A stretch of DNA of 64,000 nucleotides from Microbacteriaceae bacterium (GTDB taxonomy: Bacteria > Actinomycetota > Actinomycetes > Actinomycetales > Microbacteriaceae): the NCBI GenBank assembly GCA_019638805.1, contig JAHBTA010000002.1, positions 620,001 to 684,000 of the forward strand. Direction: 5' to 3'. The translations under genes and the position numbers were made by a program. Below the pieces are notes generated by a model. That model saw nothing but the letters and a program-made list of their open reading frames with translations. It ran no database searches and was not told the DNA's origin. Of this stretch, positions 34,222-43,782 are shown piece by piece; the stretch's first letter is position 1; each line of letters opens with the position of its first letter.

Positions 34222-35775
34222 GTGACGGTCATGGAGCGCACGGGCTCGCGTCTGGACGACGCCTGGACCCGGCTCATGACCCGGCCCGGCGCCCGCACCG
34301 CCTGGGAGTACGGCGCGCCCGGCGCGGTGCTGGCGGTCGCCTCGGTGCTGCGACTGGCCGGCCTCGGGCACCCGCACGAGCTCGTGTTCGACGAGACGTA
34401 CTACGTCAAGGACTCCTACACACTCATGCACCTCGGGTACGAGGCTGCGTGGCCGCCCGACGCGAACGCCGCGTTCAACGCCGGCAGCCCCGACATCTAC
34501 CTGACCGACCCGTCCTTCGTCGCCCACCCGCCCGTGGGCAAGTGGATCATCGCCGCCGGCCTCGCCGTCTTCGGGGCGGATGACGCGGTCGGCTGGCGCG
34601 TCTCGGTCGCCATCGCGGGCATCCTGCTCGTCCTGCTGACCATGCTCGTCGCGAAGCGGCTGTTCGACGGCACCCTGCCCGCCGTGCTCGCCGGGGGACT
34701 CATCGCCATCGACGGCAACGCCATCGTCATGAGCCGCGTCGCGCTGCTGGACACCATGCTCGCGCTTTTCGCCCTCGCCGGGGCGTATGCGATCCTGCGC
34801 GACCGGGACGGCAATCGCGAGCGGATCAGCGCCTGGCTGTCCTGGCGAAGCGGCGCAGGGCTGCCCTCCGCGTGGGGTCCGAGCCTGTGGGCGCGGCCGT
34901 GGCTCGTGATGGCCGGCGTCGCGTTCGGGCTCGCCTCGGGGGTCAAGTGGAGCGGGCTGTACTTCCTCGCCGTCTTCGCGGTCTATGCGCTGGGAAGCGA
35001 GGCGCTCGCGCGGCGCGGGCTCGGCATCCGCACCTGGCTCGCCGGTTCGCTGCTCAAGCAGGGTCCCGCGACCTTCCTGCTCACCGTGCCCGTCGCGCTC
35101 ACCGTGTACCTGGTGTCGTGGACCGGGTGGTTCGCGACCGACGGCGGCTATTACCGCCACTGGATCGAGTCGGGCCAGGGGCAGCCCTGGACCGGAGCGC
35201 TGGCCTGGGTGCCCTACGACCTGCAGAACTGGTGGCACTACCAGGCGACCATCTACGGCTACCACATCGGCGAGCACACCCCGCACAGCTACCAGGCGAA
35301 CCCCTTGACCTGGCTGCTGCTCGTACGCCCGACGAGCATGTGGTGGCTCGCCGACGGCAACAACGCCTCGACGATCCTCGACATCGCCAACCCGCTCATC
35401 TGGTGGGCGGGGGCGGCGGCGCTCGTCTACGTCGCGGTGCGCATGCTACGTCGCCCCAACCGCGTGGACGCTTTCATCCTGGTCGGGATCGCGGCGGGCT
35501 ACCTGCCCTGGCTCATGTACCTGAACCGGACGGTCTTCCAGTTCTACACGATCGCCTTCGAGCCCTACCTCATCCTCGCGCTCACCGCCGCGCTGCGGCG
35601 GATCCTGGGCTCTCGGGGCGACCCGGAGTCGCGACGCGTGACGGGCATCCGCCTCGTCGGGGCATTCCTCGCCCTGTGCCTGGTGCTCTCGGCCTTCTTC
35701 CTGCCGGTCTGGACCGGCATGGAGATCCCGCGCTGGTTCATGTACGCGCACTTCTGGTTCCGCAGCTGGATCTGA
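34222..35775 (+). CDS. Dolichyl-phosphate-mannose-protein mannosyltransferase (PMT family)
   Basis: 517 residues, polytopic membrane enzyme of GT39. The first extracytoplasmic loop has HELVFDETYYVKDS (catalytic Asp-Glu), then FVAHPPVGKWIIA. The C-terminal luminal segment contains SYQANPLTWLLLVRP and a series of membrane helices. It transfers mannose from polyprenyl-phosphate-mannose to secreted proteins during Sec export, as in mycobacteria and corynebacteria. Start is a GTG; an ATG three codons later is possible. Confidence 0.93.
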   Translation: MTVMERTGSRLDDAWTRLMTRPGARTAWEYGAPGAVLAVASVLRLAGLGHPHELVFDETYYVKDSYTLMHLGYEAAWPPDANAAFNAGSPDIYLTDPSFVAHPPVGKWIIAAGLAVFGADDAVGWRVSVAIAGILLVLLTMLVAKRLFDGTLPAVLAGGLIAIDGNAIVMSRVALLDTMLALFALAGAYAILRDRDGNRERISAWLSWRSGAGLPSAWGPSLWARPWLVMAGVAFGLASGVKWSGLYFLAVFAVYALGSEALARRGLGIRTWLAGSLLKQGPATFLLTVPVALTVYLVSWTGWFATDGGYYRHWIESGQGQPWTGALAWVPYDLQNWWHYQATIYGYHIGEHTPHSYQANPLTWLLLVRPTSMWWLADGNNASTILDIANPLIWWAGAAALVYVAVRMLRRPNRVDAFILVGIAAGYLPWLMYLNRTVFQFYTIAFEPYLILALTAALRRILGSRGDPESRRVTGIRLVGAFLALCLVLSAFFLPVWTGMEIPRWFMYAHFWFRSWI

Positions 35776-35843
35776 GCCGGCCCGCGAGAGCGCACACCGT
35801 AACCGACCGCAACACGTCCAGCCGGCGCCGATAACCTGGCAGG

Positions 35844-37157
35844 ATGCCAGACCGACCCGCAGAGCCCGAGCACGACCGCGCGTGGGGGTTCCGCACGCGC
35901 GCCATCCACGCCGGCAATATCCCCGACGCCGTGCACGGATCCCGCGCCCTGCCCATCTACCAGTCCAGCGCGTTCGTCTTCGACGACACCAAGGATGCGG
36001 CGGCCCGCTTCGCCCTGCAGAAGTACGGCAACATCTACAGCCGGGTCGGCAATCCCACGGTCGCGAGTTTCGAGGAGCGCATCGCCTCGCTCGAGGGCGG
36101 CCTCGGGGCGGTGGCCACCGCATCCGGGCTCGGCGCGGAGTTCATCACCTTCGCCGCGCTCGCCGGCGCGGGCGACCACATCGTGGCCTCCTCGCAGCTC
36201 TACGGCGGATCGGTCACCCAGCTCGACGTGACGCTGCGGCGCTTCGGGGTCGACACGACCTTCATCACCGGAACCGACCCGGCCGACTACGCGGCCGCCA
36301 TCACCGAGAAGACCAAGCTGATCTTCGTCGAGTCGATCGCGAACCCCTCGGGCGAGATCGCCGACCTGGAGGGGCTTGCCGACGTCGCGCATGCCCACCA
36401 CCTTCCGCTCATCGTCGACTCGACCGTCGCGACCCCGTACCTCAACCGGCCCATCGAGTGGGGCGCCGACGTGGTGATCCACTCGGCCACCAAGTTCCTC
36501 GGCGGGCACGGCACGACGCTCGGCGGTGTCGTCGTGGAGTCGGGCCGGTTCCACTGGGCCAACGAGCGCTTCCCGCTCTTCGACCAGGAGGTCCCGCACT
36601 ACGGGGGCCTCAACTGGCACGGCAACTTCGGCGAGTACGCCTTCCTCACCCGGCTGCGGGCCGAGCAGCTGCGCGACATCGGCCCGGTGCTCTCGCCCCA
36701 CTCGGCGTGGTTGCTGGCCCAGGGGGTCGAGACCCTGCCGTTCCGCATGCAGGCCCACGTCGACAACGCGCGCGTCGTCGCGTCGTTCCTCGAGGCCGAC
36801 CCGCGCGTGGAGTTCGTGAACTGGGCGGGGCTGGCATCGCACCCGCACCACGAGCGGGCCGCCAAGTACCTCCCCCTCGGGCCCGGCTCGGTGTTCTCGT
36901 TCGGGGTGAAGGGCGGGCGCGCGGCGGGCCAGGCGTTCATCGAGAACGTGAACCTCGCATCCCACCTGGCCAACATCGGCGACGCCAAGACCCTGGTCAT
37001 CCACCCGGCGTCGACCACGCACGGGCAGCTCTCCGAGAAGCAGCTGCAGGACGCGGGCGTCCTGCCCGGGCTCGTGCGCATCTCCGTCGGGATCGAGGAT
37101 CCGGACGACATCGTCTACGACCTCGACCAGGCGCTCGCAGCCGGCGCCGCGAAGTGA
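35844..37157 (+). CDS. metY: O-acetylhomoserine/O-acetylserine sulfhydrylase
   Basis: 437 residues, Cys/Met-metabolism PLP family. It makes homocysteine from O-acetylhomoserine and sulfide. Motifs are RAIHAGNIPDAVHGSRALPIYQSSAFVF, the PLP lysine in HSATKFLGGHGTTLGGV, the long insertion HYGGLNWHGNFGEYAFLTRLR typical of MetY as opposed to MetB, and VIHPASTTHGQL. Directly followed by a CoA-binding protein gene after 20 bases. Confidence 0.93.
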   Translation: MPDRPAEPEHDRAWGFRTRAIHAGNIPDAVHGSRALPIYQSSAFVFDDTKDAAARFALQKYGNIYSRVGNPTVASFEERIASLEGGLGAVATASGLGAEFITFAALAGAGDHIVASSQLYGGSVTQLDVTLRRFGVDTTFITGTDPADYAAAITEKTKLIFVESIANPSGEIADLEGLADVAHAHHLPLIVDSTVATPYLNRPIEWGADVVIHSATKFLGGHGTTLGGVVVESGRFHWANERFPLFDQEVPHYGGLNWHGNFGEYAFLTRLRAEQLRDIGPVLSPHSAWLLAQGVETLPFRMQAHVDNARVVASFLEADPRVEFVNWAGLASHPHHERAAKYLPLGPGSVFSFGVKGGRAAGQAFIENVNLASHLANIGDAKTLVIHPASTTHGQLSEKQLQDAGVLPGLVRISVGIEDPDDIVYDLDQALAAGAAK

Positions 37158-37177
37158 CCCGGGGAGAGAATAGGACC

Positions 37178-37744
37178 ATGACCGCGACCGAGACCGCCGT
37201 CCTGAGCAACGGACTGACCTGCGACATCCCCGCGAGCTCGCCCCTGGCCAAGCTGCTCAAGTCGCAGCGCACCTGGGTCGGCCCCAGCGCCAAGGAGCGC
37301 AACGCGATCCTGCGCCGGGCCAAGAGCGTCGCGATCGTGGGCGCCTCGCCCAACCCGGCCCGCTCGAGCTACTTCGTCGCGACCTACCTGTCGCAGTCCA
37401 GCGACTACGACCTGTACTTCGTCAACCCGAACGCCGACGAGATCCTCGGGCAGAAGGTCTACAAGAGCCTGGCCGACCTGCCCGTCGTGCCCGACATCGT
37501 CGACGTCTTCCGGCGCGCCTCCGACATCCCCTCGGTCATCGACGAGGTCGTGGCGATCGGGTCCCCCGTGGTCTGGGTGCAGCTGGGCATCTGGAACCAG
37601 GACGCCGCGATCTACGGCGAGTCCAAGGGGCTCACGGTCGTCATGGACCGCTGCATCAAGGTCGAGCACGCCCGCTTCAACGGCGGGCTGTACCTGCTGG
37701 GCTTCGACACCGGGCAGATCACGGCGCGCAAGACCGCGCGCTGA
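37178..37744 (+). CDS. CoA-binding (YccU-type) protein
   Basis: 188 residues. CoA-binding Rossmann fold with SVAIVGASPNPARSSYFVATYL, VNPNADEILGQKVYKSLADLP, PDIVDVFRRASDIPSVIDE and the end VVMDRCIKVEH. It has a longer N-terminus than usual (about 45 residues). Found beside metY in many actinobacteria; role unproven. Ends in a hairpin shared with the convergent lipoprotein gene. Confidence 0.9.
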   Translation: MTATETAVLSNGLTCDIPASSPLAKLLKSQRTWVGPSAKERNAILRRAKSVAIVGASPNPARSSYFVATYLSQSSDYDLYFVNPNADEILGQKVYKSLADLPVVPDIVDVFRRASDIPSVIDEVVAIGSPVVWVQLGIWNQDAAIYGESKGLTVVMDRCIKVEHARFNGGLYLLGFDTGQITARKTAR

Positions 37745-37764
37745 GGCGCGGGCACTGCGCTCAG
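37741..37764. terminator. Bidirectional hairpin between two convergent genes
   Basis: CTGAG(g)CGC pairs with GCGCTCAG with one bulged base and a 7-base loop. The arms cover both stop codons. Confidence 0.45.
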
Positions 37765-38294
37765 GTCGGGCCGACCTGGTTGTCCTCGCCGTTGTCGGTC
37801 ACCGCGCCGATGACGCCGTCCACCTCGACCTCGTTGTGGTCGCCCACGATCGAGATGCGGCCGAGCGAGCCGTGCACGCCGACGTCGTTGTAGTTGCCGT
37901 TGAGCTCGATCGACCCCGCATCGAGCGTGTCGACGTCGTTGACGTTGCCGGCGATCACGACCGTGCCCACGTCGCCGGCGTCCACCTCGTTGGCGTTGCC
38001 GCGGATCACGAGCACCTCGATCGAGCCCGCGTTGACCTCGATGTCGTTGCCCTCGATCGTCACCCGGATGCAGTCCGGCAGGTTGTACTCGCCGCGCTCG
38101 GTCAGCACGGCGTCGTCGCACTCCCCCGTGGTCGGCTCGGGCGTGGGCTCGTCCGACGCGGTCGGGGTGGGGGTCGGGCTCGCGGTCGGGGGCGCCGCCT
38201 GCCCGTCACCGAGGAAGAGTCCCACCGGGGTGCATCCGGCCAGCGCGAACGAGGCCGCGACGGCGACCGGGGCGAGGAGTGCGATGCGTGCCAT
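37761..38294 (-). CDS. DUF3060 repeat lipoprotein
   Basis: 177 residues. Signal peptide with lipobox LAGC (Cys20), then a Pro/Thr-rich cell-wall spacer (PTASPTPTPTASDEPTPEP), then a beta-structured domain of short repeats with Asn turns (EGNDIEV, IRGNANEV, IAGNVNDV, LNGNYNDV, VGDHNEV, NGEDNQV) as in DUF3060. Anchored to the outer face of the membrane; function unknown. The repeats should stack as a small beta-solenoid. Confidence 0.9.
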   Translation of the reverse strand: MARIALLAPVAVAASFALAGCTPVGLFLGDGQAAPPTASPTPTPTASDEPTPEPTTGECDDAVLTERGEYNLPDCIRVTIEGNDIEVNAGSIEVLVIRGNANEVDAGDVGTVVIAGNVNDVDTLDAGSIELNGNYNDVGVHGSLGRISIVGDHNEVEVDGVIGAVTDNGEDNQVGPT

Positions 38295-38399
38295 CCTTCG
38301 AGACTACGTTCGTGTCGCGCGAGCGTCGAGCCGCGCGAGCGTTACCGCGTGTTTCGCCCCGTCTGGGTGGATGCCGCGGCCGGCCCTACCGTGGAGCGC

Positions 38400-39272
38400 A
38401 TGTCCCGCGGCCCCGCCCTCCCCTCCCCGCTCGTCTCGGCCCAGTGGCTCGCCGATCACCTGGGCGCCGACGGCCTGCTTGTGGTCGACGCGTCCGTGGT
38501 CGGCTTCGCCCGACCCGACGGCGGTTCTGGCTACCTCAGCGGGCACGAGCAGTACCTGCTCGAGGGGCACATCCCGGGCGCGGTCTTCGCCGACCTGATC
38601 GACGAGTTCTCCGACCCGGAGGGCCCTCACCCCTTCACCCGGCCCGGTGCGGGGCGCTTCGCCGCGGCGGCGGGAGCCCTGGGCGTGGGCGACGGCACGA
38701 CCGTGGTGGTCTACGACACCGCGCACGGGCAGTGGGCCGCCCGATTCTGGTGGCTGCTGCGCGCGTTCGGCTTCGACGACGTCGCGCTGCTCGACGGCGG
38801 CCTCACCACCTGGCGCACCGAGGGCCGCGCCCTCGACCTCGGGCACGTCGAGCCCGTCCCGCGCGCCTTCGCCCCGCACGAGCGCCCGGAGCTCTGGGTC
38901 GACAAGGACTACGTCGAGGGCGTCGTCGAGGGCCGCCACGACTCCGCACTGGTGTGCGCGACCCCGCCCGCCGAGTTCACCGGCGAGGCCTCGCCGCGCC
39001 CGCGCGCCGGGCGCATCCCGGGCAGCAGTTCGGCGCCGGCCGCCCGCCTGGTCGACCGGGATCGCCGCACCTACCTGGACCGCGACGCGCTGTCCGGCAT
39101 CCTCGCGCCCGTACTCGGCGCGCCGCGCATCGTGACCTACTGCGGGGGCGGCATCGCCGCCGCATCGGCCGCCTTCGCCCTGACTCTGCTGGGCGAGCGC
39201 TCGGTCGCGATCTACGACGGTTCGCTCAACGAGTGGACGGCCGATCCGGACGCGGCGCTCGTCACGGGGTAG
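38400..39272 (+). CDS. Sulfurtransferase, two rhodanese domains
   Basis: 290 residues. The N-terminal inactive rhodanese domain ([34 protein letters not shown]) and the C-terminal active domain have the catalytic Cys in [10 protein letters not shown]. The CGGGIAA loop is nearer to thiosulfate sulfurtransferases than to 3-mercaptopyruvate ones (CGSGVTA), though some members blur this. The 3' end overlaps the convergent DUF255 gene by 11 bases. Confidence 0.9.
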   Translation: MSRGPALPSPLVSAQWLADHLGADGLLVVDASVVGFARPDGGSGYLSGHEQYLLEGHIPGAVFADLIDEFSDPEGPHPFTRPGAGRFAAAAGALGVGDGTTVVVYDTAHGQWAARFWWLLRAFGFDDVALLDGGLTTWRTEGRALDLGHVEPVPRAFAPHERPELWVDKDYVEGVVEGRHDSALVCATPPAEFTGEASPRPRAGRIPGSSSAPAARLVDRDRRTYLDRDALSGILAPVLGAPRIVTYCGGGIAAASAAFALTLLGERSVAIYDGSLNEWTADPDAALVTG

Positions 39273-41163
39273 GCGGCGCTGACCCCTTGGGCCCCAGCAG
39301 CTCCGCCAGGGCGGCCGGGTCCGTGATCGGCAGCCGGCACACGAAGCCCTCGCACAGGTAGGCGGTCGCCGCGCCGTCGCGCAGGCCCCGGCCCTCGAAG
39401 AGCTCGAAACCGGCGGATGCGAACCCCGCCGCCTGCGCGGGCGTCACGACCGCGCGCACCCCGGCCCGCCACCCGGCGGAGGCCTCGGCCAGAACCCCGC
39501 CATCGCCCTCGGCCACGACCACGAGCTGCTCGACGGGCGCCGCAAGCCGTGCCGCCACCGCGAGCGCGGCGCCGAACGCGCTCGGCTGCGACGCGGCGAC
39601 CCCGAACGCCGGGGCCATCGCGGCGGTCGCGAGCTCGCGGTGCTCCGCGCGGCCGGTCATGGCGGCGAGCAGCAGCGCGGCGTCGGCGAGCAGGGCGCGC
39701 CCCGAGGGCTGCGCGCCGTCGCTCGGATCGGTCTCCCCGTCGACACCCTGCGCCACCAGTACGGGATCGCCGCCCCCGGGCGCCCGGATCGTCCCGTCCG
39801 CGGTGCGGCAGGCTTCGATGAGGTCACGAGCGGTCACCGCGAACCGGACCTCCCCCGTGGCCAGCGCCAGCCGCAGGAGCCCCCCGGCGAGGCCGCCGTA
39901 GTCCTCCAGGGTGGCGGGCGCCGCGGAGACCCGACCGTCGAGGGAGGCGCGCGCCAGGGGCGCCGCCGGGTCCCCTGCGGATTGCGGGCCGGTGTGCTGG
40001 GACAGGACGGTGTCGGCGGCGGCGGCCGCGGCATCCACCCATTCGGCGCGTCCGAAACGCGCGCCCGCCTCGGCGAGCGCGCCGACGACCATGCCGTTGA
40101 CGCCGGTCAGCACCTTCTCGTCGAGCGCGGGGCGCGGCTGGCTCGCGCGCTCGGCAGCGGTGAGCGCGTAGTAGCCGCCCTCGCTGCGGACCCCGTCGAG
40201 CTCGCTCTCGCTGTCCTGCGCCGAGGCGAAAGCGCCCGAGGGCAGCCGCAGCACGTCGAGAAGGAAGCCCGCGATGCCCGCCGCGGTGTCCTCGTCACCC
40301 GCCGCGGTGTAGGCCGCGAGCAGTTGCGCATTGTCGGTCGCCATGCGCTCGTAGTGCGGCACCGACCAGTCGCGCATGGTGGCGTAACGGAAGAAGCCAC
40401 CCTCGACCGCGTCGCGCAGGCCGGAGTCCGCCATGGCCGCGAGCCAGCGGCGCGCGAACGCTTCGGCGGCGGTGTCCCCGTGCGCGCCGCGCTCGAGCAG
40501 GAGGGTCAGGACGGGGGCGTTCGGGAACTTGGGGGCGGTGCCGATGCCGCCGTGCTCGCGGTCCTCGAGGTCGAGCAGGTGCGCGACCGCGGCGACGAGG
40601 GCGTCCTCGCCCGGGCCCTCGGAGCCGGGTTCGCCGGAGCCGTCGCCCGCCGCCGCGACGGGACGTGCGGCGACGACGGCGGCCCGCACGGCATCCGCCG
40701 TCGCGCGCACCTCGTCGCGCCGGTCGCTCCACGCCTCGAGCACCGCATCGACCACCTGGCGGAACGAGGCGCTTCCGGCCACCGGACGCGGCGGGAAGTA
40801 GGTGCCCGCGAAGAACGCGGCGCCCTGCGGGGTCGTGAAGACGGTGAGCGGCCAGCCGAGATTGCGCGTGAAGGCGCTGGCGGCGGTGAGGAAGCTCTGG
40901 TCCACCTCGGGGTGCTCCTCGCGGTCGACCTTGATCGCGACGAGGTTCTCGTTGAGGTGGGCGGCCAGATCCGGGTCGCCGAAGCTCTCGCGTGCCATGA
41001 CGTGGCACCAGTGGCAGGTCGCGTACCCGATCGAGACCAGCACGGGAACGTCGCGCCGGGCGGCCTCGGCGAACGCCTCCTCGCCCCACGGCCACCAGTC
41101 GACCGGGTTGTCGGCGTGGGAGCGCAGGTAGGGGCTCACGGAGTCAGCGAGGCGTTGGGCCAT
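39262..41163 (-). CDS. DUF255 thioredoxin-domain protein (YyaL family)
   Basis: 633 residues. N-terminal thioredoxin-like domain with the strongly conserved [15 protein letters not shown] and [12 protein letters not shown] (active CxxC), then [19 protein letters not shown] and FFAGTYFPP. The middle and C-terminal parts are an alpha/alpha barrel like glycoside hydrolases. Length is close to the family's ~670. Redox or cellobiose-epimerase-like function has been proposed for relatives, but none is established. Confidence 0.92.
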   Translation of the reverse strand: MAQRLADSVSPYLRSHADNPVDWWPWGEEAFAEAARRDVPVLVSIGYATCHWCHVMARESFGDPDLAAHLNENLVAIKVDREEHPEVDQSFLTAASAFTRNLGWPLTVFTTPQGAAFFAGTYFPPRPVAGSASFRQVVDAVLEAWSDRRDEVRATADAVRAAVVAARPVAAAGDGSGEPGSEGPGEDALVAAVAHLLDLEDREHGGIGTAPKFPNAPVLTLLLERGAHGDTAAEAFARRWLAAMADSGLRDAVEGGFFRYATMRDWSVPHYERMATDNAQLLAAYTAAGDEDTAAGIAGFLLDVLRLPSGAFASAQDSESELDGVRSEGGYYALTAAERASQPRPALDEKVLTGVNGMVVGALAEAGARFGRAEWVDAAAAAADTVLSQHTGPQSAGDPAAPLARASLDGRVSAAPATLEDYGGLAGGLLRLALATGEVRFAVTARDLIEACRTADGTIRAPGGGDPVLVAQGVDGETDPSDGAQPSGRALLADAALLLAAMTGRAEHRELATAAMAPAFGVAASQPSAFGAALAVAARLAAPVEQLVVVAEGDGGVLAEASAGWRAGVRAVVTPAQAAGFASAGFELFEGRGLRDGAATAYLCEGFVCRLPITDPAALAELLGPKGSAPPTP

Positions 41164-41199
41164 ACTCTTCAGCCAGCTTCCTCAGGCGTCACAGCCCGA

Positions 41200-43335
41200 C
41201 TATTCGTCCACCGGGACCGCGTTTTGGAACTCGGTGCGCACGTCACGGAGCCGGCGACCGTCGGCCACCGCCCAGAAGTACCATCCATTCGTCGCTCGCA
41301 TGCGAAGGGCGCGCGCGGCGGCGGATGGCGACGTGAAGCGCTTCCCGTCCAACTCGATGGAGCCGTCCGCGGTAAGTAGGGCGACCTTGCCCTTGAAGTC
41401 GCGGTGGGTCGCCATCAGCTTGTCGCCCGGCGCCAGGAATCCGGCCTCGATCAAGTGTTTGAGCTCCACCCAATCGCCCGCCTTGGTCTGAGGGTCCACG
41501 ACCTTGCCGTGATGGCCATCCGGCACCGGCCAGACGTCGAGGATCGCGTCGATCATCTCGGAGGTTCGCTGGTCGATGAACGCCTCGTCCCAAGCCCGAC
41601 CTTCGGTCCGCTTGATGACTCTGCCCGTGAGCGTGATCGTGTTGTGGTCGAGAAGCGCCGCGCGCTTTACTGTCCAGGGGCCATTGGAGACCTTCGAGTT
41701 GAGCGACGTGGTGAGAAGCGTCAGGTTGCCGAGGCGGTGAACATGAGCCTGGCGGTCGTCGGCCTCTTCGGGCGTTGCCACCGGCCAGGTCTCCTTCCAC
41801 GACCGCGGGAGAAGATGCTCGATCGGATAGCCCTTGCGCTCGATCTGGGGTTGACCGGTCTCCAGGCGGTAGTGGTTCTCGATGGCCTCCAGGAACATGC
41901 GCAGTCGCCTTGGGGGAAAGCGTGAATACGCGGCCTCGGTCGTGAGGGTCATCCGCAACTCCTCGTCGCCCGGCCAGTAGGTGCTGGTGACGTTCAGCCG
42001 GGCCAGGTGCCCCGCGACGCGTTCGGCAAGCTCTGCGGCGGGGGCCGCCGAGCTTGCCGCGATCACGTCGGCCACGATGCGTCCGAGGTCGCTGCCGGTC
42101 AGACGGAGCAACTGGCGACGCACGAGCCAGCTCTCGGCGACCCTGATGATCCGGTCGATGGAATCGGTGGATAGACCGCGAGCAGGCTCGTGGAGCCAGA
42201 TGAGAAGGGGCTTGAGGACCTCGACACCACTCGCCTGCATGCGATAGACAGCCATCTCCGATGCATCGAGGCTCCCGCCAGGCCGGGCAGCCGCCTCGGT
42301 CCACGCCTCGTACTGGTGCGCCTGCTTCTTGATGACCGGCAGCAGTTCGGCCATCTCAACGCCGGACTCCAACTCGACGTACGACTTGAAGCGGTTGAAC
42401 GTCGCCTGCGGGCTGATTTCTTCCCCCGTTCGCGCCACGAGCCACTGGTTGATGAACAAGGAACTGCGACTCACCAAGTTGCGACCGACGCTGACCTCCT
42501 TCATCCAGAACTTGGTCTCGAAGGGCCAATCCTCGCGGTATGCCTTCGCGGTGTCGCCTCCCTGTGCGTCGAGACGCTGGAAGACGAAGTTGCGGACCAG
42601 ATCTGCCGCGGTCAGCGGCGTGCCGCGCGCGTTGAGGGTCTCGAAGATCTCCTGGGAGTTCTCTGTCGCCTCCAACTCGATGGAGACAAGCTGGAGACCG
42701 TCGAGCAGAACGTTGGTGAGTTCCTTCGCCTTCTCGACGTACTCATCGGATTCCGGTGCGCCGAGCCACTGCGCGACGACGGTGGAGAAGTACCTGTGAG
42801 CCGCGACGATCTGCGAGTCGGAGTGAACCAGGTCGCTGTGATCGACGGGCGGCTCGGCGGACATGACCTCGTCGAAGGCGACCTGGTCCTTGTTGAGGTG
42901 ACGAACTTTGAGGCGGCTCTCGCCCTCCTCGACGTAGATCTCGTCGTTGTGGGTGAGTCGTTCGAGCTGTCCTGCCAGCCGCGCATCTCCCGCTTCTGCG
43001 AGTAGTGCGCAGGCTGCATCAGCAAGTACCTGCAATGTGGTCAGGCGCTGCTGACCGTCGATCACGTTCCAGGTGGTGAGTCGCTTGCTCTGCGCCTCGT
43101 GGGACTGGATGACAACCGCCCCGAGGAAGTGGCTCGGCTTCTCGTGCGGCTCGGTGAGGCGAAGCTCGGCGATGCGCCGGACGTCCTTCCACAGCGGTTC
43201 CCATTGCTCGTCCTCCTTCCAGACGTAAGGGCGTTGGAAGAGCGGGATCACGAAATGCTGCGGCAGATTGAACAGCTGCAACGGTGTCCGCTTGAACGTC
43301 TCCACCTGCATCATCATGCCCTGTGCGTCCGCCAT
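41200..43335 (-). CDS. GmrSD-type type IV restriction protein (DUF262-DUF1524) with C-terminal RAMA-like domain
   Basis: 711 residues from the ATG at 43335. The N-terminal DUF262 domain has LPLFQRPYVW-like PLFQRPYVW (31-39) and VIDGQQRLTTL (91-101), the ParB/Srx-like nucleotide site. The DUF1524 domain has IEHLLPRSW and HRLGNLTLLTTSLNSKVSN, the His-Me/HNH nuclease core. A third domain of about 100 residues ends the protein (ELKHLIEAGFLAPGDKL, FTSPSAAARALRM, NGWYFWAV, GRRLRDVR), matching the RAMA modified-base reader pattern. Such enzymes cut DNA carrying modified cytosines. No partner gene is needed. Moderate base-composition drop fits acquisition. Confidence 0.88.
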   Translation of the reverse strand: MADAQGMMMQVETFKRTPLQLFNLPQHFVIPLFQRPYVWKEDEQWEPLWKDVRRIAELRLTEPHEKPSHFLGAVVIQSHEAQSKRLTTWNVIDGQQRLTTLQVLADAACALLAEAGDARLAGQLERLTHNDEIYVEEGESRLKVRHLNKDQVAFDEVMSAEPPVDHSDLVHSDSQIVAAHRYFSTVVAQWLGAPESDEYVEKAKELTNVLLDGLQLVSIELEATENSQEIFETLNARGTPLTAADLVRNFVFQRLDAQGGDTAKAYREDWPFETKFWMKEVSVGRNLVSRSSLFINQWLVARTGEEISPQATFNRFKSYVELESGVEMAELLPVIKKQAHQYEAWTEAAARPGGSLDASEMAVYRMQASGVEVLKPLLIWLHEPARGLSTDSIDRIIRVAESWLVRRQLLRLTGSDLGRIVADVIAASSAAPAAELAERVAGHLARLNVTSTYWPGDEELRMTLTTEAAYSRFPPRRLRMFLEAIENHYRLETGQPQIERKGYPIEHLLPRSWKETWPVATPEEADDRQAHVHRLGNLTLLTTSLNSKVSNGPWTVKRAALLDHNTITLTGRVIKRTEGRAWDEAFIDQRTSEMIDAILDVWPVPDGHHGKVVDPQTKAGDWVELKHLIEAGFLAPGDKLMATHRDFKGKVALLTADGSIELDGKRFTSPSAAARALRMRATNGWYFWAVADGRRLRDVRTEFQNAVPVDE

Positions 43336-43391
43336 GCCATGTTTGTGCACAACTTCACATCCGCAACTCGTGCCACCCTTATGGTGTGACA

Positions 43392-43613
43392 ATGACTGCT
43401 GCCGAACTTCTGGAGCAGGCGCTCAAGCTTCCTCGCGAAGAACAGATGAAGCTCGCCCACGACCTGTGGGTCGAGGCCGACCGTCCTTACGAAGACCCAA
43501 CTGAGGTCGAGGCCGCCTGGGGCGCGGAAGTCGGGCAACGCCTTCAGGGCATCGTCGACGGGACCATCGCAGGGGTGCCGGATTCCGAGGTCCGCAGGCG
43601 CTTTGGCCTGTGA
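43392..43613 (+). CDS. Orphan addiction-module antitoxin (unstable antitoxin family)
   Basis: 73 residues (ATG at 43392; a GTG six bases earlier is possible). TAAELLEQALKLPREEQMKLAHDLW and EAAWGAEVGQRLQGIVDG are typical of the small helical antitoxins that pair with RelE/ParE toxins. No intact toxin follows; its remains are described next. Divergent from the GmrSD gene across 56 bases. Confidence 0.85.
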   Translation: MTAAELLEQALKLPREEQMKLAHDLWVEADRPYEDPTEVEAAWGAEVGQRLQGIVDGTIAGVPDSEVRRRFGL

Positions 43614-43614
43614 C

Positions 43615-43713
43615 GCGGGAACCACAGCGAATGGAATCGTCTGGATCATGGCCGTCGCGCATGGAAAGCGACGGCCCGACTACTGGATCGGCAGGCTGAG
43701 CAAGCTGCCCTGA
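43615..43713 (+). pseudogene. Remnant of a RelE/ParE toxin (C-terminus only)
   Basis: Directly after the antitoxin, one frame reads AGTTANGIVWIMAVAHGKRRPDYWIGRL then a few residues and TGA, in pieces: GIVWIMAVAHGKRRP and DYWIGRL. This is the closing strand and tail of ParE/RelE toxins (viyIlAVaH..RrPgYW). The frame has no start, and the N-terminal two thirds of the toxin is gone, so the gene was truncated by deletion. Confidence 0.75.
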
Positions 43714-43782
43714 GCCGCCCGCACAACCACCGATTGCACGAATCATCCGATCGACATGTCCGCGCGGTCATAGTCTCGGGCT

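Noticed and set aside
34155..35286. A long minus-strand extension upstream of rsmI
   Set aside because: It is antisense to the PMT gene and low in complexity; the conserved RsmI N-terminus begins at the GTG at 34155.
35776..35843. SAM riboswitch or attenuator before metY
   Set aside because: The 68-base gap is too short and shows no conserved aptamer stems.
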